From NCBI GenBank assembly GCA_043770215.1, contig JAYVIQ010000046.1:1-15555 (forward strand): a stretch of 15,555 nucleotides of DNA, given 5' to 3'. Under the pieces are notes generated by a model. The model saw nothing but the letters and a program-made list of their open reading frames with translations, was not told the origin of the DNA and searched no databases. Source of the stretch: JAYVIQ01 sp043770215. Its GTDB lineage: Bacteria; Bacteroidota; Bacteroidia; Cytophagales; JAAEPT01. A program made the translations under genes and the position numbers. Positions 1-7,387 of the stretch are shown piece after piece (the first letter of the stretch is position 1; every line of letters starts with the position of its first letter).

Positions 1-1
1 A

Positions 2-277
2 CCCAATTATTCAAAAGAAAATTGTTTACTTGCAGACATAGATAAACTAGTGAATGCTGAAAACAACCTATTGATTGAAAACCCTATTTACAACGAGCTT
101 GTAGTAGCCTCTAAAGGCAAACAAATTACAAAACTCAAACTAATTGATCTAAAGGGACAAACACTTGCAGAAAGTGATTCTAACAGACTAAATACATCAT
201 TTTTAAATACTGGCATTTATGTTGTTGTAATTTTTATGTCAGACGGAATACAAGTAAGGAGGATTATTAAAAATTAA
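2..277 (+). CDS. 3' end of a secreted protein with a type IX secretion (Por) C-terminal sorting domain, partial
   Basis: The reading frame is open from the left edge of the window to a TAA at 275-277, giving 91 residues of a longer protein whose start lies outside. The visible part has the layout of a type A type IX secretion sorting domain: an NPIYNELVV box near the start, a central strand ending in LIDLKGQTL, then LNTGIYVVVI, and a basic C-terminus ending RRIIKN. In Bacteroidota such domains direct cargo through the outer membrane and are usually cleaved off, leaving the protein secreted or surface-attached. The nature of the cargo cannot be told. A GTG at position 50 and later codons could look like starts, but the frame continues upstream without a stop, so this is a truncated gene and not a small one. 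No convincing terminator follows it. Confidence 0.85.
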   Translation, partial: PNYSKENCLLADIDKLVNAENNLLIENPIYNELVVASKGKQITKLKLIDLKGQTLAESDSNRLNTSFLNTGIYVVVIFMSDGIQVRRIIKN

Positions 278-514
278 ACCTAAATTACCGCTTAAAAAAA
301 CATCAGTATTCTCAATTTTATAATAAAAAAAAGTTTCATCATTTTTTTTTAATATAAAACAAGTATGATACCTTGCAAAGAATAGTGACTTTATGTAGAT
401 CTCTAACCACTTTGAAGACTTTAGGTCTTAAGAGAAAGATTTAAAATCATTGGTAGTAGTTATTTAAAAACCCTTTTTTTAAAGATTTTTGAATCATATA
501 ATACAAACAAAAAA

Positions 515-1705
515 TTATAAACCAAGCTGTCTAAGTGTAAGGTATGCCATAAGCCCTGGCCCTATTTCTAAGCAGTGCTCATCTACATCAAAAGTAGGTG
601 TATGTATGCCAGAAGTTATTCCTTTGGCTTCGTTTCTAGTTCCTAATCTATAAAAATTAGCATCTATTTCTTGAGAATAATAAGAAAAATCTTCTGATGC
701 CATCCATAAATCTAAATCAATTACATTTTCTGCACCCATATATTCTACGGCATAAGATTTCAACTCTTCGGCCAATTTAGGTTCATTTTTTAAAAAAGGA
801 TAGCCATTTCTAACCTCGAAAAAACATTCTGCACCCATACTGTCTGCAATGCCTTCCGCCATTTTTTTCATTTTTTTATGTGCTTCTTTTCTCCAATCTT
901 CATCCATAGTTCTAAAAGTACCTTCTACTTTTACTTCGTTTGGAATTACATTGGTAGCACCCTCTCCTAGTATCTTACCAAAGGACAAAACTGTTGGGAT
1001 TTTTGGAGATGCGCACCTACTCACTATTTGCTGCATAGCTACAATAATGGTAGACACAATGGTAATTGGGTCTACATTATATTCTGGCATTGCCCCATGA
1101 CCGCCCTTTCCTTTTACAGTCATAAAGAGTTCGTCTGAACTTGCCATATACATGCCAGATCTAAACCCCACTTTACCTACTTCTATAAATGGCATTACAT
1201 GCTGCCCCACTATGTTGTTGGGTATTGGATTTTTTAAAACGCCTTCTTTTATCATTATAGAAGCGCCACCTGGTAATTTCTCTTCTCCAGGTTGAAAAAT
1301 TAATTTTACTGTACCTTCAAACTGATCTTTGAAAGCAATTAAAATTTTTGCACAGGCTAGCAATGAAGATGTATGCACATCATGCCCACAAGCATGCATT
1401 ACACCTACATTTTTAGATTTATACTCAACGTTATTTTGCTCTATAATAGGTAGCGCATCCATATCTGCACGCAATGCAACTACTTTTTTTTCTGGATTTT
1501 TCCCTTTTATGTATGCTACTAGCCCAGTATTAGCAATACTTTGCGGTTCTAAACCCAACTCAAGCAATTTTGCACGTACATATTTAGCGGTTTCATACTC
1601 TTCAAAAGACAATTCTGGATGAGCATGCAAATGCCTTCTTATCTCTATGGTTTGAGCAAGGTTACTTTGTGTAAACTCTTTTATTTTTTCTGCTAAACTG
1701 TGCAT
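515..1705 (-). CDS. M20 family metallopeptidase / N-acyl-amino-acid amidohydrolase
   Basis: This is a 396-residue cytosolic enzyme of the M20D (aminoacylase/hippurate hydrolase-like) family, which uses two metal ions to hydrolyse the amide bond of N-acyl amino acids or related conjugates. Visible motifs in order: HAHPELSFEE (27-36), ADMDALP (80-86), HACGHD (104-109, with C106 and H108 as likely ligands), QPGEE (138-142, catalytic glutamate), GQHV (167-170), GKGGHGAMPE in the lid/dimerisation domain (199-208), ASEDF (336-340), and IHTPTFDVDE (367-376, with H368 a likely ligand). All expected residues are present and the length is normal for the family. The ATG at 1705 is the only sensible start; no Shine-Dalgarno precedes it, which is normal for Bacteroidota. 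It appears monocistronic. The exact substrate cannot be read from the sequence; aminoacylase, hippurate hydrolase or IAA-amino acid hydrolase labels are all possible. Confidence 0.9.
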   Translation of the reverse strand: MHSLAEKIKEFTQSNLAQTIEIRRHLHAHPELSFEEYETAKYVRAKLLELGLEPQSIANTGLVAYIKGKNPEKKVVALRADMDALPIIEQNNVEYKSKNVGVMHACGHDVHTSSLLACAKILIAFKDQFEGTVKLIFQPGEEKLPGGASIMIKEGVLKNPIPNNIVGQHVMPFIEVGKVGFRSGMYMASSDELFMTVKGKGGHGAMPEYNVDPITIVSTIIVAMQQIVSRCASPKIPTVLSFGKILGEGATNVIPNEVKVEGTFRTMDEDWRKEAHKKMKKMAEGIADSMGAECFFEVRNGYPFLKNEPKLAEELKSYAVEYMGAENVIDLDLWMASEDFSYYSQEIDANFYRLGTRNEAKGITSGIHTPTFDVDEHCLEIGPGLMAYLTLRQLGL

Positions 1706-1776
1706 AATGTTGCGCTATAAGTTATACTATAAATTCTTTAATCTAGTATTGAAATTAACTTAACTATTTTTAATTT

Positions 1777-1949
1777 TGTGAATATCCGTTATTGTACAAG
1801 TAGTGGAATTGATTAGTGATTTTGGACGAAACCCTATCGGGTCAGGCTCTACGCTCTCGCTTTTTTTGCTGAAAAAGCAAAAAAGAGCTCCACTTCGATC
1901 CTTTTCGCAAAAAAAATAATATGTACTGGTATCATTACGGATATTCACA
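1777..1949. mobile_element. MITE-like element with 13-bp terminal inverted repeats
   Basis: The left end TGTGAATATCCGT (1777-1789) is the exact reverse complement of the right end ACGGATATTCACA (1937-1949). Immediately outside, TTAATTT occurs at 1770-1776 and again at 1950-1956, as expected of a 7-bp target duplication (an 8-bp reading is also possible if the left boundary shifts by one). The interior is clearly more GC-rich than its surroundings and contains a hairpin (stem 1862-1870 with 1876-1884, 5-base loop) plus a small ACCC/GGGT pair (1831-1834, 1839-1842). No transposase fits in 173 bases. An 86-codon open frame on the minus strand (1760-2020) runs across both ends of the element and is probably meaningless. 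It sits between the 3' end of the SPOR lipoprotein gene and the 5' end of the M20 gene, about 70 bases from the latter's start. It may instead be a structured intergenic repeat that is not mobile; only one copy is in this window. Confidence 0.55.
1862..1884 (-). repeat. Hairpin at the centre of the MITE-like element
   Basis: TTTTTTGCT and AGCAAAAAA form a 9-bp perfect stem around a five-base GAAAA loop. It lies near the middle of the inverted-repeat element. Read on either strand it has a run of six T after the stem, so it could also serve as a weak terminator for the SPOR lipoprotein transcript coming from the right. It is part of the element and not clearly a dedicated terminator. Confidence 0.4.
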
Positions 1950-2038
1950 TTAATTTTAATGGATTTATGCAATGCAAAATACAATCTGGTAACACTAGCA
2001 AGATTGCAATTTAAAAACAAAACCCATTTTTAAATAAA

Positions 2039-2563
2039 TTATATTTTACTCAAATCTACTTGATCTGGTACCAACAAAGCATTTGGGAATTGTTTTTTGA
2101 TTTCTTGCAAACATCTAAAGGCTTCTAACCTATCAGTAAAATCACCAATCTTAACTCTAAAAAGAGTTTTGTCATATTCATCATGCACTGCCAAACCAAG
2201 AAACAAATAAGATTCCTTGTACTTGGCCATAGCATTATTCATTTCTATATGATTTTGACCATCCCAAATCTGAACACGCCACCCTTTGGCCTTCGTTTTT
2301 GTACTATAATACTTTACTAACTTTTCGCTTACAGAGTCTACGCTTGCTTTATCGTCTTTTAAATTTACCAATAAGTCTGTACTAGATTCTGTATTTTTAA
2401 GTGAACTAGTAGAGTCTATGGAAGGCAAAATAAGCGCTAAATCTTCTGTATAAGTAGGGGAATCTGCTTCATTTTTGGTTTTTCCTTTTTGTGCTGTTAA
2501 ACAAGAACAAAGGAAAAACAAAAATAAAGCAGAGGCTATTTTTATATTTAAAACACTAATCAA
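2039..2563 (-). CDS. SPOR-domain lipoprotein (TTG start, overlaps secA)
   Basis: This is a 174-residue envelope protein. The N-terminus is a short hydrophobic segment (about residues 9-18) ending in LCSC, with C21 as the probable lipidated cysteine, so it is likely a lipoprotein. Residues about 22-90 are low-complexity, Ser/Thr/Asp/Lys-rich and probably an extended linker. Residues about 92-172 look like a SPOR domain: a GWRVQIWDG strand, a helix with NNAMAKYK, then LFRVKIGDFTDRLEA and a second helix followed by ALLVPDQVDL. SPOR domains bind septal peptidoglycan lacking stem peptides. There is no ATG in frame before about residue 108 and a TAG lies two codons upstream, so TTG at 2561-2563 is the only usual start that keeps the signal peptide. 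It overlaps the secA stop by 8 bases (TTGATTAG), suggesting co-transcription and translational coupling. No enzymatic domain is present; function beyond peptidoglycan binding is unknown. Confidence 0.8.
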   Translation of the reverse strand: MISVLNIKIASALFLFFLCSCLTAQKGKTKNEADSPTYTEDLALILPSIDSTSSLKNTESSTDLLVNLKDDKASVDSVSEKLVKYYSTKTKAKGWRVQIWDGQNHIEMNNAMAKYKESYLFLGLAVHDEYDKTLFRVKIGDFTDRLEAFRCLQEIKKQFPNALLVPDQVDLSKI

Positions 2564-5500
2564 TGACTACACATTTATTAATTGCCAAATCATTTTCTAC
2601 TTTCTTAAACTTTACATCTTTTAAGATAGTACCATCTTGGTATTGAACAGATACTGTATCATTTCTACCAAAAACTTTCTCGCTTTTTATAGGTTGTATT
2701 TTAGCAACTTCGTTTATATCAGAATCTTCATTGTAAATATCATCTATATCTGCTCTATTTTCTGTTACTTTAGGTTGTACAGGTGTTATTTCTCTTTCTC
2801 TTACTTGTACTTGGTTTTCTTGTTCTACAGCTACTCCTGCTTTCATCAAAAAAGAAACTATTTCTTTATTTACTGTATCTAAATACCTTTCAAAAGATTT
2901 GTACCCCTCTAATTTATAAATCACCAATGGATCTTTTTGCTCATATGACGCATTTCTTACAGTATGACGCAAATCATCCATGTCCCTTAAATGGTCTTTC
3001 CAATGGTTATCTATTACACTTAAAACAATTCCCTTTTGCAAATCTTTAAGCAATGAAGCCCCATTTGTTTCTATGGCTTCGTGCAAATTGGTTGGCAAAG
3101 TCATCACTTTTTTCCCATCAGAAAAAGGAATGGTGATTGTACCCTCTTTTATTGAACCTTTTTCTACGTAAATTCTATTAAGCAATGGCTTAATCTTAGA
3201 AAACATTAAATTAAATTTTTGTTGTCTATGCGCTATTGCTTCATCAAAAAGCTTGTCAGCAATTACATCTGCTTTGGTTTTATCAAATTCTGAACTAGAT
3301 ATGCTTGAATGAAAACCAAGATAATTTATTACATCTAAGGTAAAGCCATCAAAATTATTTGTTTGCTTATACAAATACACCAAACTATCTGTTAAATCAA
3401 AAATAGAATTTTCTACATCAAACTCTAATTTATCACCAAAAAGTGCATTTCGTCGTTTTTTATACACCTGTACACGCTGTGTATTCATAACATCATCATA
3501 TTCTAGCAAACGTTTTCTGCTGCCAAAATGATTTTCCTCAACTTTTTTCTGAGCTCTTTCTATGCTTTTGGTTACCATTCCGGCTTGTATTACATCGCCT
3601 TCTTCCATGCCTCCAAACCTATCCATAGCTTTGGCTATTTTTTCAGAGACAAATAAACGCATTAAATTATCTTCTAGCGACACAAAAAACTGAGATGAGC
3701 CCACATCACCTTGTCGGCCTGCTCTACCTCTAAGTTGTCTATCTACCCTTCTACTCTCATGACGTTCTGTTCCAATAATTGCCAAACCACCTGCTGCTAG
3801 AGACTCTGGTGTAAGTTTTATATCTGTACCCCTACCTGCCATATTGGTGGCAATAGTTACTGTACCTGGTTTACCTGCTTCTGCTACTACCTCCGCTTCT
3901 TTTGCGTGTTGCTTGGCATTTAAGACCTGATGTTTTATGTTTCGCATTTTTAATGCTCTAGAGAAGACTTCAGAGATTTCTACAGATGTAGTACCTACCA
4001 AAACTGGCCTACCTAGCTTCACCATTTCGTTTATTTCTTCTATTGAAGCATTAAACTTTTCTCTTACCGTTCTATAAACTTTGTCTTCTCTATCATCTCT
4101 TGCAATTTTTCTATTTGTAGGAATAGTAATCACATCTAATGCATAGATTTCCCAAAATTCACCCGCTTCAGTTTCTGCTGTACCTGTCATACCAGCCAAC
4201 TTGTGGTACATTCTAAAGTAATTCTGAAGCGTTACGGTAGCGTAAGTTTGGGTAGCGTCTTCTATCTTTACATTTTCTTTAGCTTCAATAGCCTGATGTA
4301 AACCGTCTGAATAGCGTCTCCCGTCCATAATACGGCCAGTTTGCTCATCTACAATCATTACTTTTCCATTATTTACAATGTACTCAGTATCTTTTTCAAA
4401 CAAGGTATAGGCTTTTAATAGCTGAGTGACCTCATGTATTCTTTGAGATTTTTTAGAAAACTCATCTATTAAATTTTGTTTTGCTTCTGCTCTTTGTTGG
4501 TCTGAACGAGATTTGTCTTTTTCTAAAACATCTATTTCTATACTAATGTCTGGCAAGACAAAAAAATCTGGTTCAGACACACTCTGGGTAATGGTATTTA
4601 AACCTTTGTCCGTTAAATCTACCTGATTATGTTTTTCGTCTATGGTAAAAAACAAGGGTTCATCTGCTTCTGGCATCAACTTTTGGTTGTCTGCCAAATA
4701 AATCCCCTCTGTTTTTTCTAACAAGACACGCATCCCTTGTTCACCAAGAAACTTTATTAATGGCTTGTATTTTGGTAGTGCTCTGTAAGCTCTAAATAAA
4801 GATAAACCACCCTCTTCTTTTTTTCCTTCGCCAATTAGTTTTTTTGCTTCTACTAAAAATTCTGATGATATTTTTCTTTGCCTCTCTACTAAATCAGAAA
4901 TCATAGGCTTGAGTTGAAAAAACTCATGGATATCTCCCTGAGCTACAGGACCTGATATAATTAATGGCGTTCTAGCATCATCTATCAACACTGAATCTAC
5001 CTCATCTATCATGGCATAGTGGTGCCTACGTTGAACCAATTCCTCGGGCTTGTTTGCCATGTTGTCTCTTAAATAATCAAAACCAAATTCATTGTTGGTT
5101 CCGTAAGTAATGTCACAATCATAAGCCGCTTTTCTTTGTGCTGTGTGTGGCTTGTACTTATCTATGCAGTCTATTGTTAAACCATGAAATTGAAAAATTG
5201 GCGCCATCCATTCAGCATCTCTTTTTGCCAAATAATCATTTACAGTCACTATATGCACCCCATTTCCTGTCAGAGCATTTAGATAAGCTGGTAGGGTTGC
5301 TACCAAGGTTTTACCCTCTCCTGTACCCATTTCAGCAATATTTCCTTTGTGTAGCACTATCCCGCCTATGAGCTGCACATCATAATGTACCATAGACCAT
5401 TTTATATTAGTGCCTGCGGCACTCCAAGTATTGTTCCAAAGCGCTTTGTCTCCAACAATTTCTACATTATCATATTTTTGTGCTATGGTTTGGTCAAATT

Positions 5501-5909
5501 CATTTGCTGTAACTTCTATTTTTTCATTTTCAGAAAAACGTCTTGCTGTTTCTTTTACTACCGCAAAAGCAAGTGGTAAAACTTCCATCAAAACTACCTC
5601 AAGCGCTTTGTTCCTTTCTAACTCTAAAGTTTCAATCTGATTGAATACCAAGTCTTTTTCATGAATATCTAAGCCAGCTTCTTTGGTTTTTAGCTTAAAA
5701 GAGGCTATTTTATCGTCAATTTCTTTTAATGATGTATTTATTTTGGTTTTAAGACGTGTAGTTTGGGCACGTAAATCATCATTAGAAATTTTGGTTAATA
5801 CTTCCCATTCTGTATTTATTTTGGCTACTAGTGGGTATACATCTTTTAGATCTCTATCTGCTTTAGTTCCAAAAATCTTAGCAATTCCTATGTTTATTAA
5901 ATTTAGCAT
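2556..5909 (-). CDS. secA: Preprotein translocase ATPase SecA
   Basis: SecA is the ATPase motor that pushes unfolded preproteins through SecYEG at the inner membrane. Motifs in this 1117-residue protein: Walker A MGTGEGKT (194-201) in nucleotide-binding domain 1; TVNDYLAKRD (222-231); TYGTNNEFGFDYLRDNM (268-284); DEVD (302-305, Walker B); GMTGTAETE (573-581); the domain-2 motifs TNMAGRGTDI (688-697) and QLRGRAGRQGD (725-735); and LLEYDDVMNTQR (801-812) in the scaffold helix. It is longer than the E. coli protein (901). Extra material includes a charged, probably helical insertion around residues 57-105 and an expanded cross-linking domain at about 325-480. The C-terminus ends KCVVID and lacks the zinc-binding CxCxSGxxxxxC motif. 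Both traits match what I know of Bacteroidota SecA. ATG at 5909 gives the expected MLNLI-type N-terminus. The stop overlaps the next gene by 8 bases. No consensus promoter is visible in the 177 bases upstream. Confidence 0.98.
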   Translation of the reverse strand: MLNLINIGIAKIFGTKADRDLKDVYPLVAKINTEWEVLTKISNDDLRAQTTRLKTKINTSLKEIDDKIASFKLKTKEAGLDIHEKDLVFNQIETLELERNKALEVVLMEVLPLAFAVVKETARRFSENEKIEVTANEFDQTIAQKYDNVEIVGDKALWNNTWSAAGTNIKWSMVHYDVQLIGGIVLHKGNIAEMGTGEGKTLVATLPAYLNALTGNGVHIVTVNDYLAKRDAEWMAPIFQFHGLTIDCIDKYKPHTAQRKAAYDCDITYGTNNEFGFDYLRDNMANKPEELVQRRHHYAMIDEVDSVLIDDARTPLIISGPVAQGDIHEFFQLKPMISDLVERQRKISSEFLVEAKKLIGEGKKEEGGLSLFRAYRALPKYKPLIKFLGEQGMRVLLEKTEGIYLADNQKLMPEADEPLFFTIDEKHNQVDLTDKGLNTITQSVSEPDFFVLPDISIEIDVLEKDKSRSDQQRAEAKQNLIDEFSKKSQRIHEVTQLLKAYTLFEKDTEYIVNNGKVMIVDEQTGRIMDGRRYSDGLHQAIEAKENVKIEDATQTYATVTLQNYFRMYHKLAGMTGTAETEAGEFWEIYALDVITIPTNRKIARDDREDKVYRTVREKFNASIEEINEMVKLGRPVLVGTTSVEISEVFSRALKMRNIKHQVLNAKQHAKEAEVVAEAGKPGTVTIATNMAGRGTDIKLTPESLAAGGLAIIGTERHESRRVDRQLRGRAGRQGDVGSSQFFVSLEDNLMRLFVSEKIAKAMDRFGGMEEGDVIQAGMVTKSIERAQKKVEENHFGSRKRLLEYDDVMNTQRVQVYKKRRNALFGDKLEFDVENSIFDLTDSLVYLYKQTNNFDGFTLDVINYLGFHSSISSSEFDKTKADVIADKLFDEAIAHRQQKFNLMFSKIKPLLNRIYVEKGSIKEGTITIPFSDGKKVMTLPTNLHEAIETNGASLLKDLQKGIVLSVIDNHWKDHLRDMDDLRHTVRNASYEQKDPLVIYKLEGYKSFERYLDTVNKEIVSFLMKAGVAVEQENQVQVREREITPVQPKVTENRADIDDIYNEDSDINEVAKIQPIKSEKVFGRNDTVSVQYQDGTILKDVKFKKVENDLAINKCVVID

Positions 5910-6086
5910 TTTATTATAAAATTCTTTTTTTACTATTTATGACAAACTATTTAAAGTCTACTTACAATATTACATAATTATTGTAGCATTTACTTTAAAA
6001 TTTTAATGTAAATAACTCACCAAAATCTTCTAAACTGAAAAGAATCAAGTATTATTCCAGATATAAAAAGAGCCACTTTGTTAGGA

Positions 6087-6863
6087 TTATAATTCTACGC
6101 TCCCTTCAAAAACCTTTCTTGCAGGCCCTATCAAATGTATGTTGGTAAATACGTCTCCTTTTAATTCAAAAGATACACTTAAATCCCCCCCCATAACCTC
6201 AACAGAAACTGGCGAAGTATATTCTAACTCTAAAAAACTTGCAATAGCACATGCCGTTACACCTGTTCCACATGACAATGTTTCGTCTTCTACTCCTCTT
6301 TCAAAAGTTCTTACTTTTAGTTTATTCTTACCTAAAGATTCAACAAAGTTTACATTTGTACCCTCTGGCGCATATCTATGGGTATGACGTATAGATTTCC
6401 CTTCTGTATACACATCAAATTCATTTATGTTATCTACAAACTCAACATGGTGAGGAGAGCCTGTATTCATAAAATAATCTTCTTCTGTCATTTCTATATC
6501 TTCTACATCTATCATTCTTAGGTGTACAAGTCCATCAATTATCTTTGCGTCATGGTTTCCGTCACTTGCACTAAATGTACACTCTGGCCCAATGATGCCT
6601 AAATCAAAAGCAAATTGCACCAATGCCCTACCACCATTGCCACACATAGAACCTTCTTTGCCATCAGAATTAAAATAGATCATTTGAAAATCAAGCTCCT
6701 CGTGATTTCTCAATAACATTAAACCATCTGCTCCTATACCAAACTTTCTGTGGCAAAGACTAGCTACCAAAGATTCATTGTCTTTTTGGAACAACGCGTT
6801 TCTGTCATCTAAAATAATAAAGTCATTGCCTGTACCCTGGTATTTATAAAACTGTATTTTCAT
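6087..6863 (-). CDS. dapF: Diaminopimelate epimerase
   Basis: DapF interconverts LL- and meso-diaminopimelate in the cytosol, supplying meso-DAP for peptidoglycan cross-links and for lysine. The 258-residue protein has both halves of the pseudo-symmetric fold with their catalytic cysteines: SMCGNGGRA (72-80, C74) and ETLSCGTGVTACA (194-206, C198). Other family motifs are the N-terminal KYQGTGNDFI (7-16), RKFGIGADG (39-47), NSDGKEG (65-71) and APEGTNVNFV (165-174). Length is slightly shorter than the E. coli enzyme (274), as in relatives. The start at 6863 gives MKIQFYKYQGTGND, which fits. It lies just downstream of the rplS terminator and 177 bases upstream of secA, so it is probably transcribed separately from the ribosomal operon. 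A consensus promoter is not obvious in the roughly 70 bases available. Confidence 0.97.
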   Translation of the reverse strand: MKIQFYKYQGTGNDFIILDDRNALFQKDNESLVASLCHRKFGIGADGLMLLRNHEELDFQMIYFNSDGKEGSMCGNGGRALVQFAFDLGIIGPECTFSASDGNHDAKIIDGLVHLRMIDVEDIEMTEEDYFMNTGSPHHVEFVDNINEFDVYTEGKSIRHTHRYAPEGTNVNFVESLGKNKLKVRTFERGVEDETLSCGTGVTACAIASFLELEYTSPVSVEVMGGDLSVSFELKGDVFTNIHLIGPARKVFEGSVEL

Positions 6864-6870
6864 AATGTAT

Positions 6871-6910
6871 AAATTAAAAAAGCCACTTCGTAATTTACGA
6901 AATGGCTTTA
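6871..6910 (-). terminator. Rho-independent terminator of the rpsP-rimM-trmD-rplS operon
   Basis: A long inverted repeat spans 6879-6909 (arms about 6880-6893 and 6895-6908). On the minus strand the only imperfection is a single G-U pair; on the plus strand it would be a C-A mismatch. The minus-strand transcript continues into six U and then AAUUU. This places an intrinsic terminator about 25 bases after the rplS stop and before dapF, oriented for the ribosomal operon. Confidence 0.85.
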
Positions 6911-6932
6911 TATAACTAAGAGACCTAAAGTC

Positions 6933-7295
6933 TTATTTTCTTCTTCTTTCTTTAATCTTAGCGCTCTTACCCATTCTACCTCTTAAATAGAATAATCTTG
7001 CTCTTCTTACTTTACCGCCTCTCAACATTTCAATCTTGTCTATGTTTGGAGAAGCTATTGGAAAAATTCTTTCCACGGCAACCCCCGCAGTAACCTTTCT
7101 TACTGTGAAAGATTCTCCGTTTGTATTGCTGTTCTTTCTCTGAATTACAGTACCTTGAAATTGCTGTATACGCTCTTTGTTTCCTTCTTTTATTTTTACG
7201 TGAACATTTACTGTGTCACCAGGACCAAAAGCTGGGTATGATGCTTTTTTCTCTTTGTATTCTGCTTGTAGTATGTCTAAAACTTCTCTGTTCAT
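6933..7295 (-). CDS. rplS: Large ribosomal subunit protein bL19
   Basis: bL19 sits at the 30S-50S interface and forms an inter-subunit bridge. The 120-residue protein has the family pattern: FGPGDTVNVHVKIKEG (23-38), RIQQFQGTVIQRK (42-54), SFTVRKVTAGVAVERIFP (62-79), IASPNIDKIE, and a strongly basic C-terminus with GKVRRARLFYLRGR and a terminal KERRRK. It is last in the rpsP-rimM-trmD-rplS operon and is followed by a strong terminator. It is separated from trmD by 92 bases, more than the other gaps in the operon. That gap holds a consensus-like promoter and a strong Shine-Dalgarno sequence, so bL19 can probably be made independently of the upstream genes. Confidence 0.97.
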   Translation of the reverse strand: MNREVLDILQAEYKEKKASYPAFGPGDTVNVHVKIKEGNKERIQQFQGTVIQRKNSNTNGESFTVRKVTAGVAVERIFPIASPNIDKIEMLRGGKVRRARLFYLRGRMGKSAKIKERRRK

Positions 7296-7302
7296 TGCTA
7301 TT

Positions 7303-7308
7303 CCCTCC
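7303..7308 (-). promoter_or_regulatory. Strong Shine-Dalgarno sequence of rplS
   Basis: On the minus strand GGAGGG lies 7 bases upstream of the rplS ATG (7293-7295), an ideal spacing for pairing with the end of 16S rRNA. None of the other gene starts here (rpsP, rimM, trmD, dapF, secA, acnB, the M20 gene or the membrane protein gene) has such a sequence, in keeping with the general rarity of Shine-Dalgarno sequences in Bacteroidota. Confidence 0.8.
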
Positions 7309-7321
7309 GTATTAAGGTTTG

Positions 7322-7352
7322 CAAACTTACAACTTTTTTTTATTTAATAAAA
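7322..7352 (-). promoter_or_regulatory. Probable internal promoter for rplS
   Basis: TAAGTTTG (minus strand, 7329-7322) matches the Bacteroidota -7 consensus TAnnTTTG exactly. Nineteen bases upstream is TTTT (7352-7349) where TTTG would be expected at -33, so the upstream element is only partial. Transcription would begin near 7315, giving a leader of about 20 bases that just includes the Shine-Dalgarno. The -7 box overlaps a 10-bp palindrome GTTTGCAAAC (7317-7326). Confidence 0.5.
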
Positions 7353-7387
7353 TAACTTGAGAGAAAATATTCAAATAATCTATTTTA

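Noticed and set aside
849..1622. Plus-strand open frames opposite the M20 gene
   Set aside because: Antisense shadows of a well-supported metallopeptidase with all catalytic motifs.
1760..2020. 86-codon open frame on the minus strand
   Set aside because: It runs through both ends of the inverted-repeat element and through its hairpin, has no start context or family resemblance, and is best explained as a chance open frame in the repeat.
5943..5950. CAAACTAT as a reversed -7 box for secA
   Set aside because: The minus-strand reading ATAGTTTG has the wrong spacing between TA and TTTG and no -33 element at the right distance.
5963..5985. TACAAT/ATTGTA dyad with 11-base spacer upstream of secA
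   Set aside because: Only 6-bp arms in very AT-rich DNA and no associated promoter box; not enough to call an operator.
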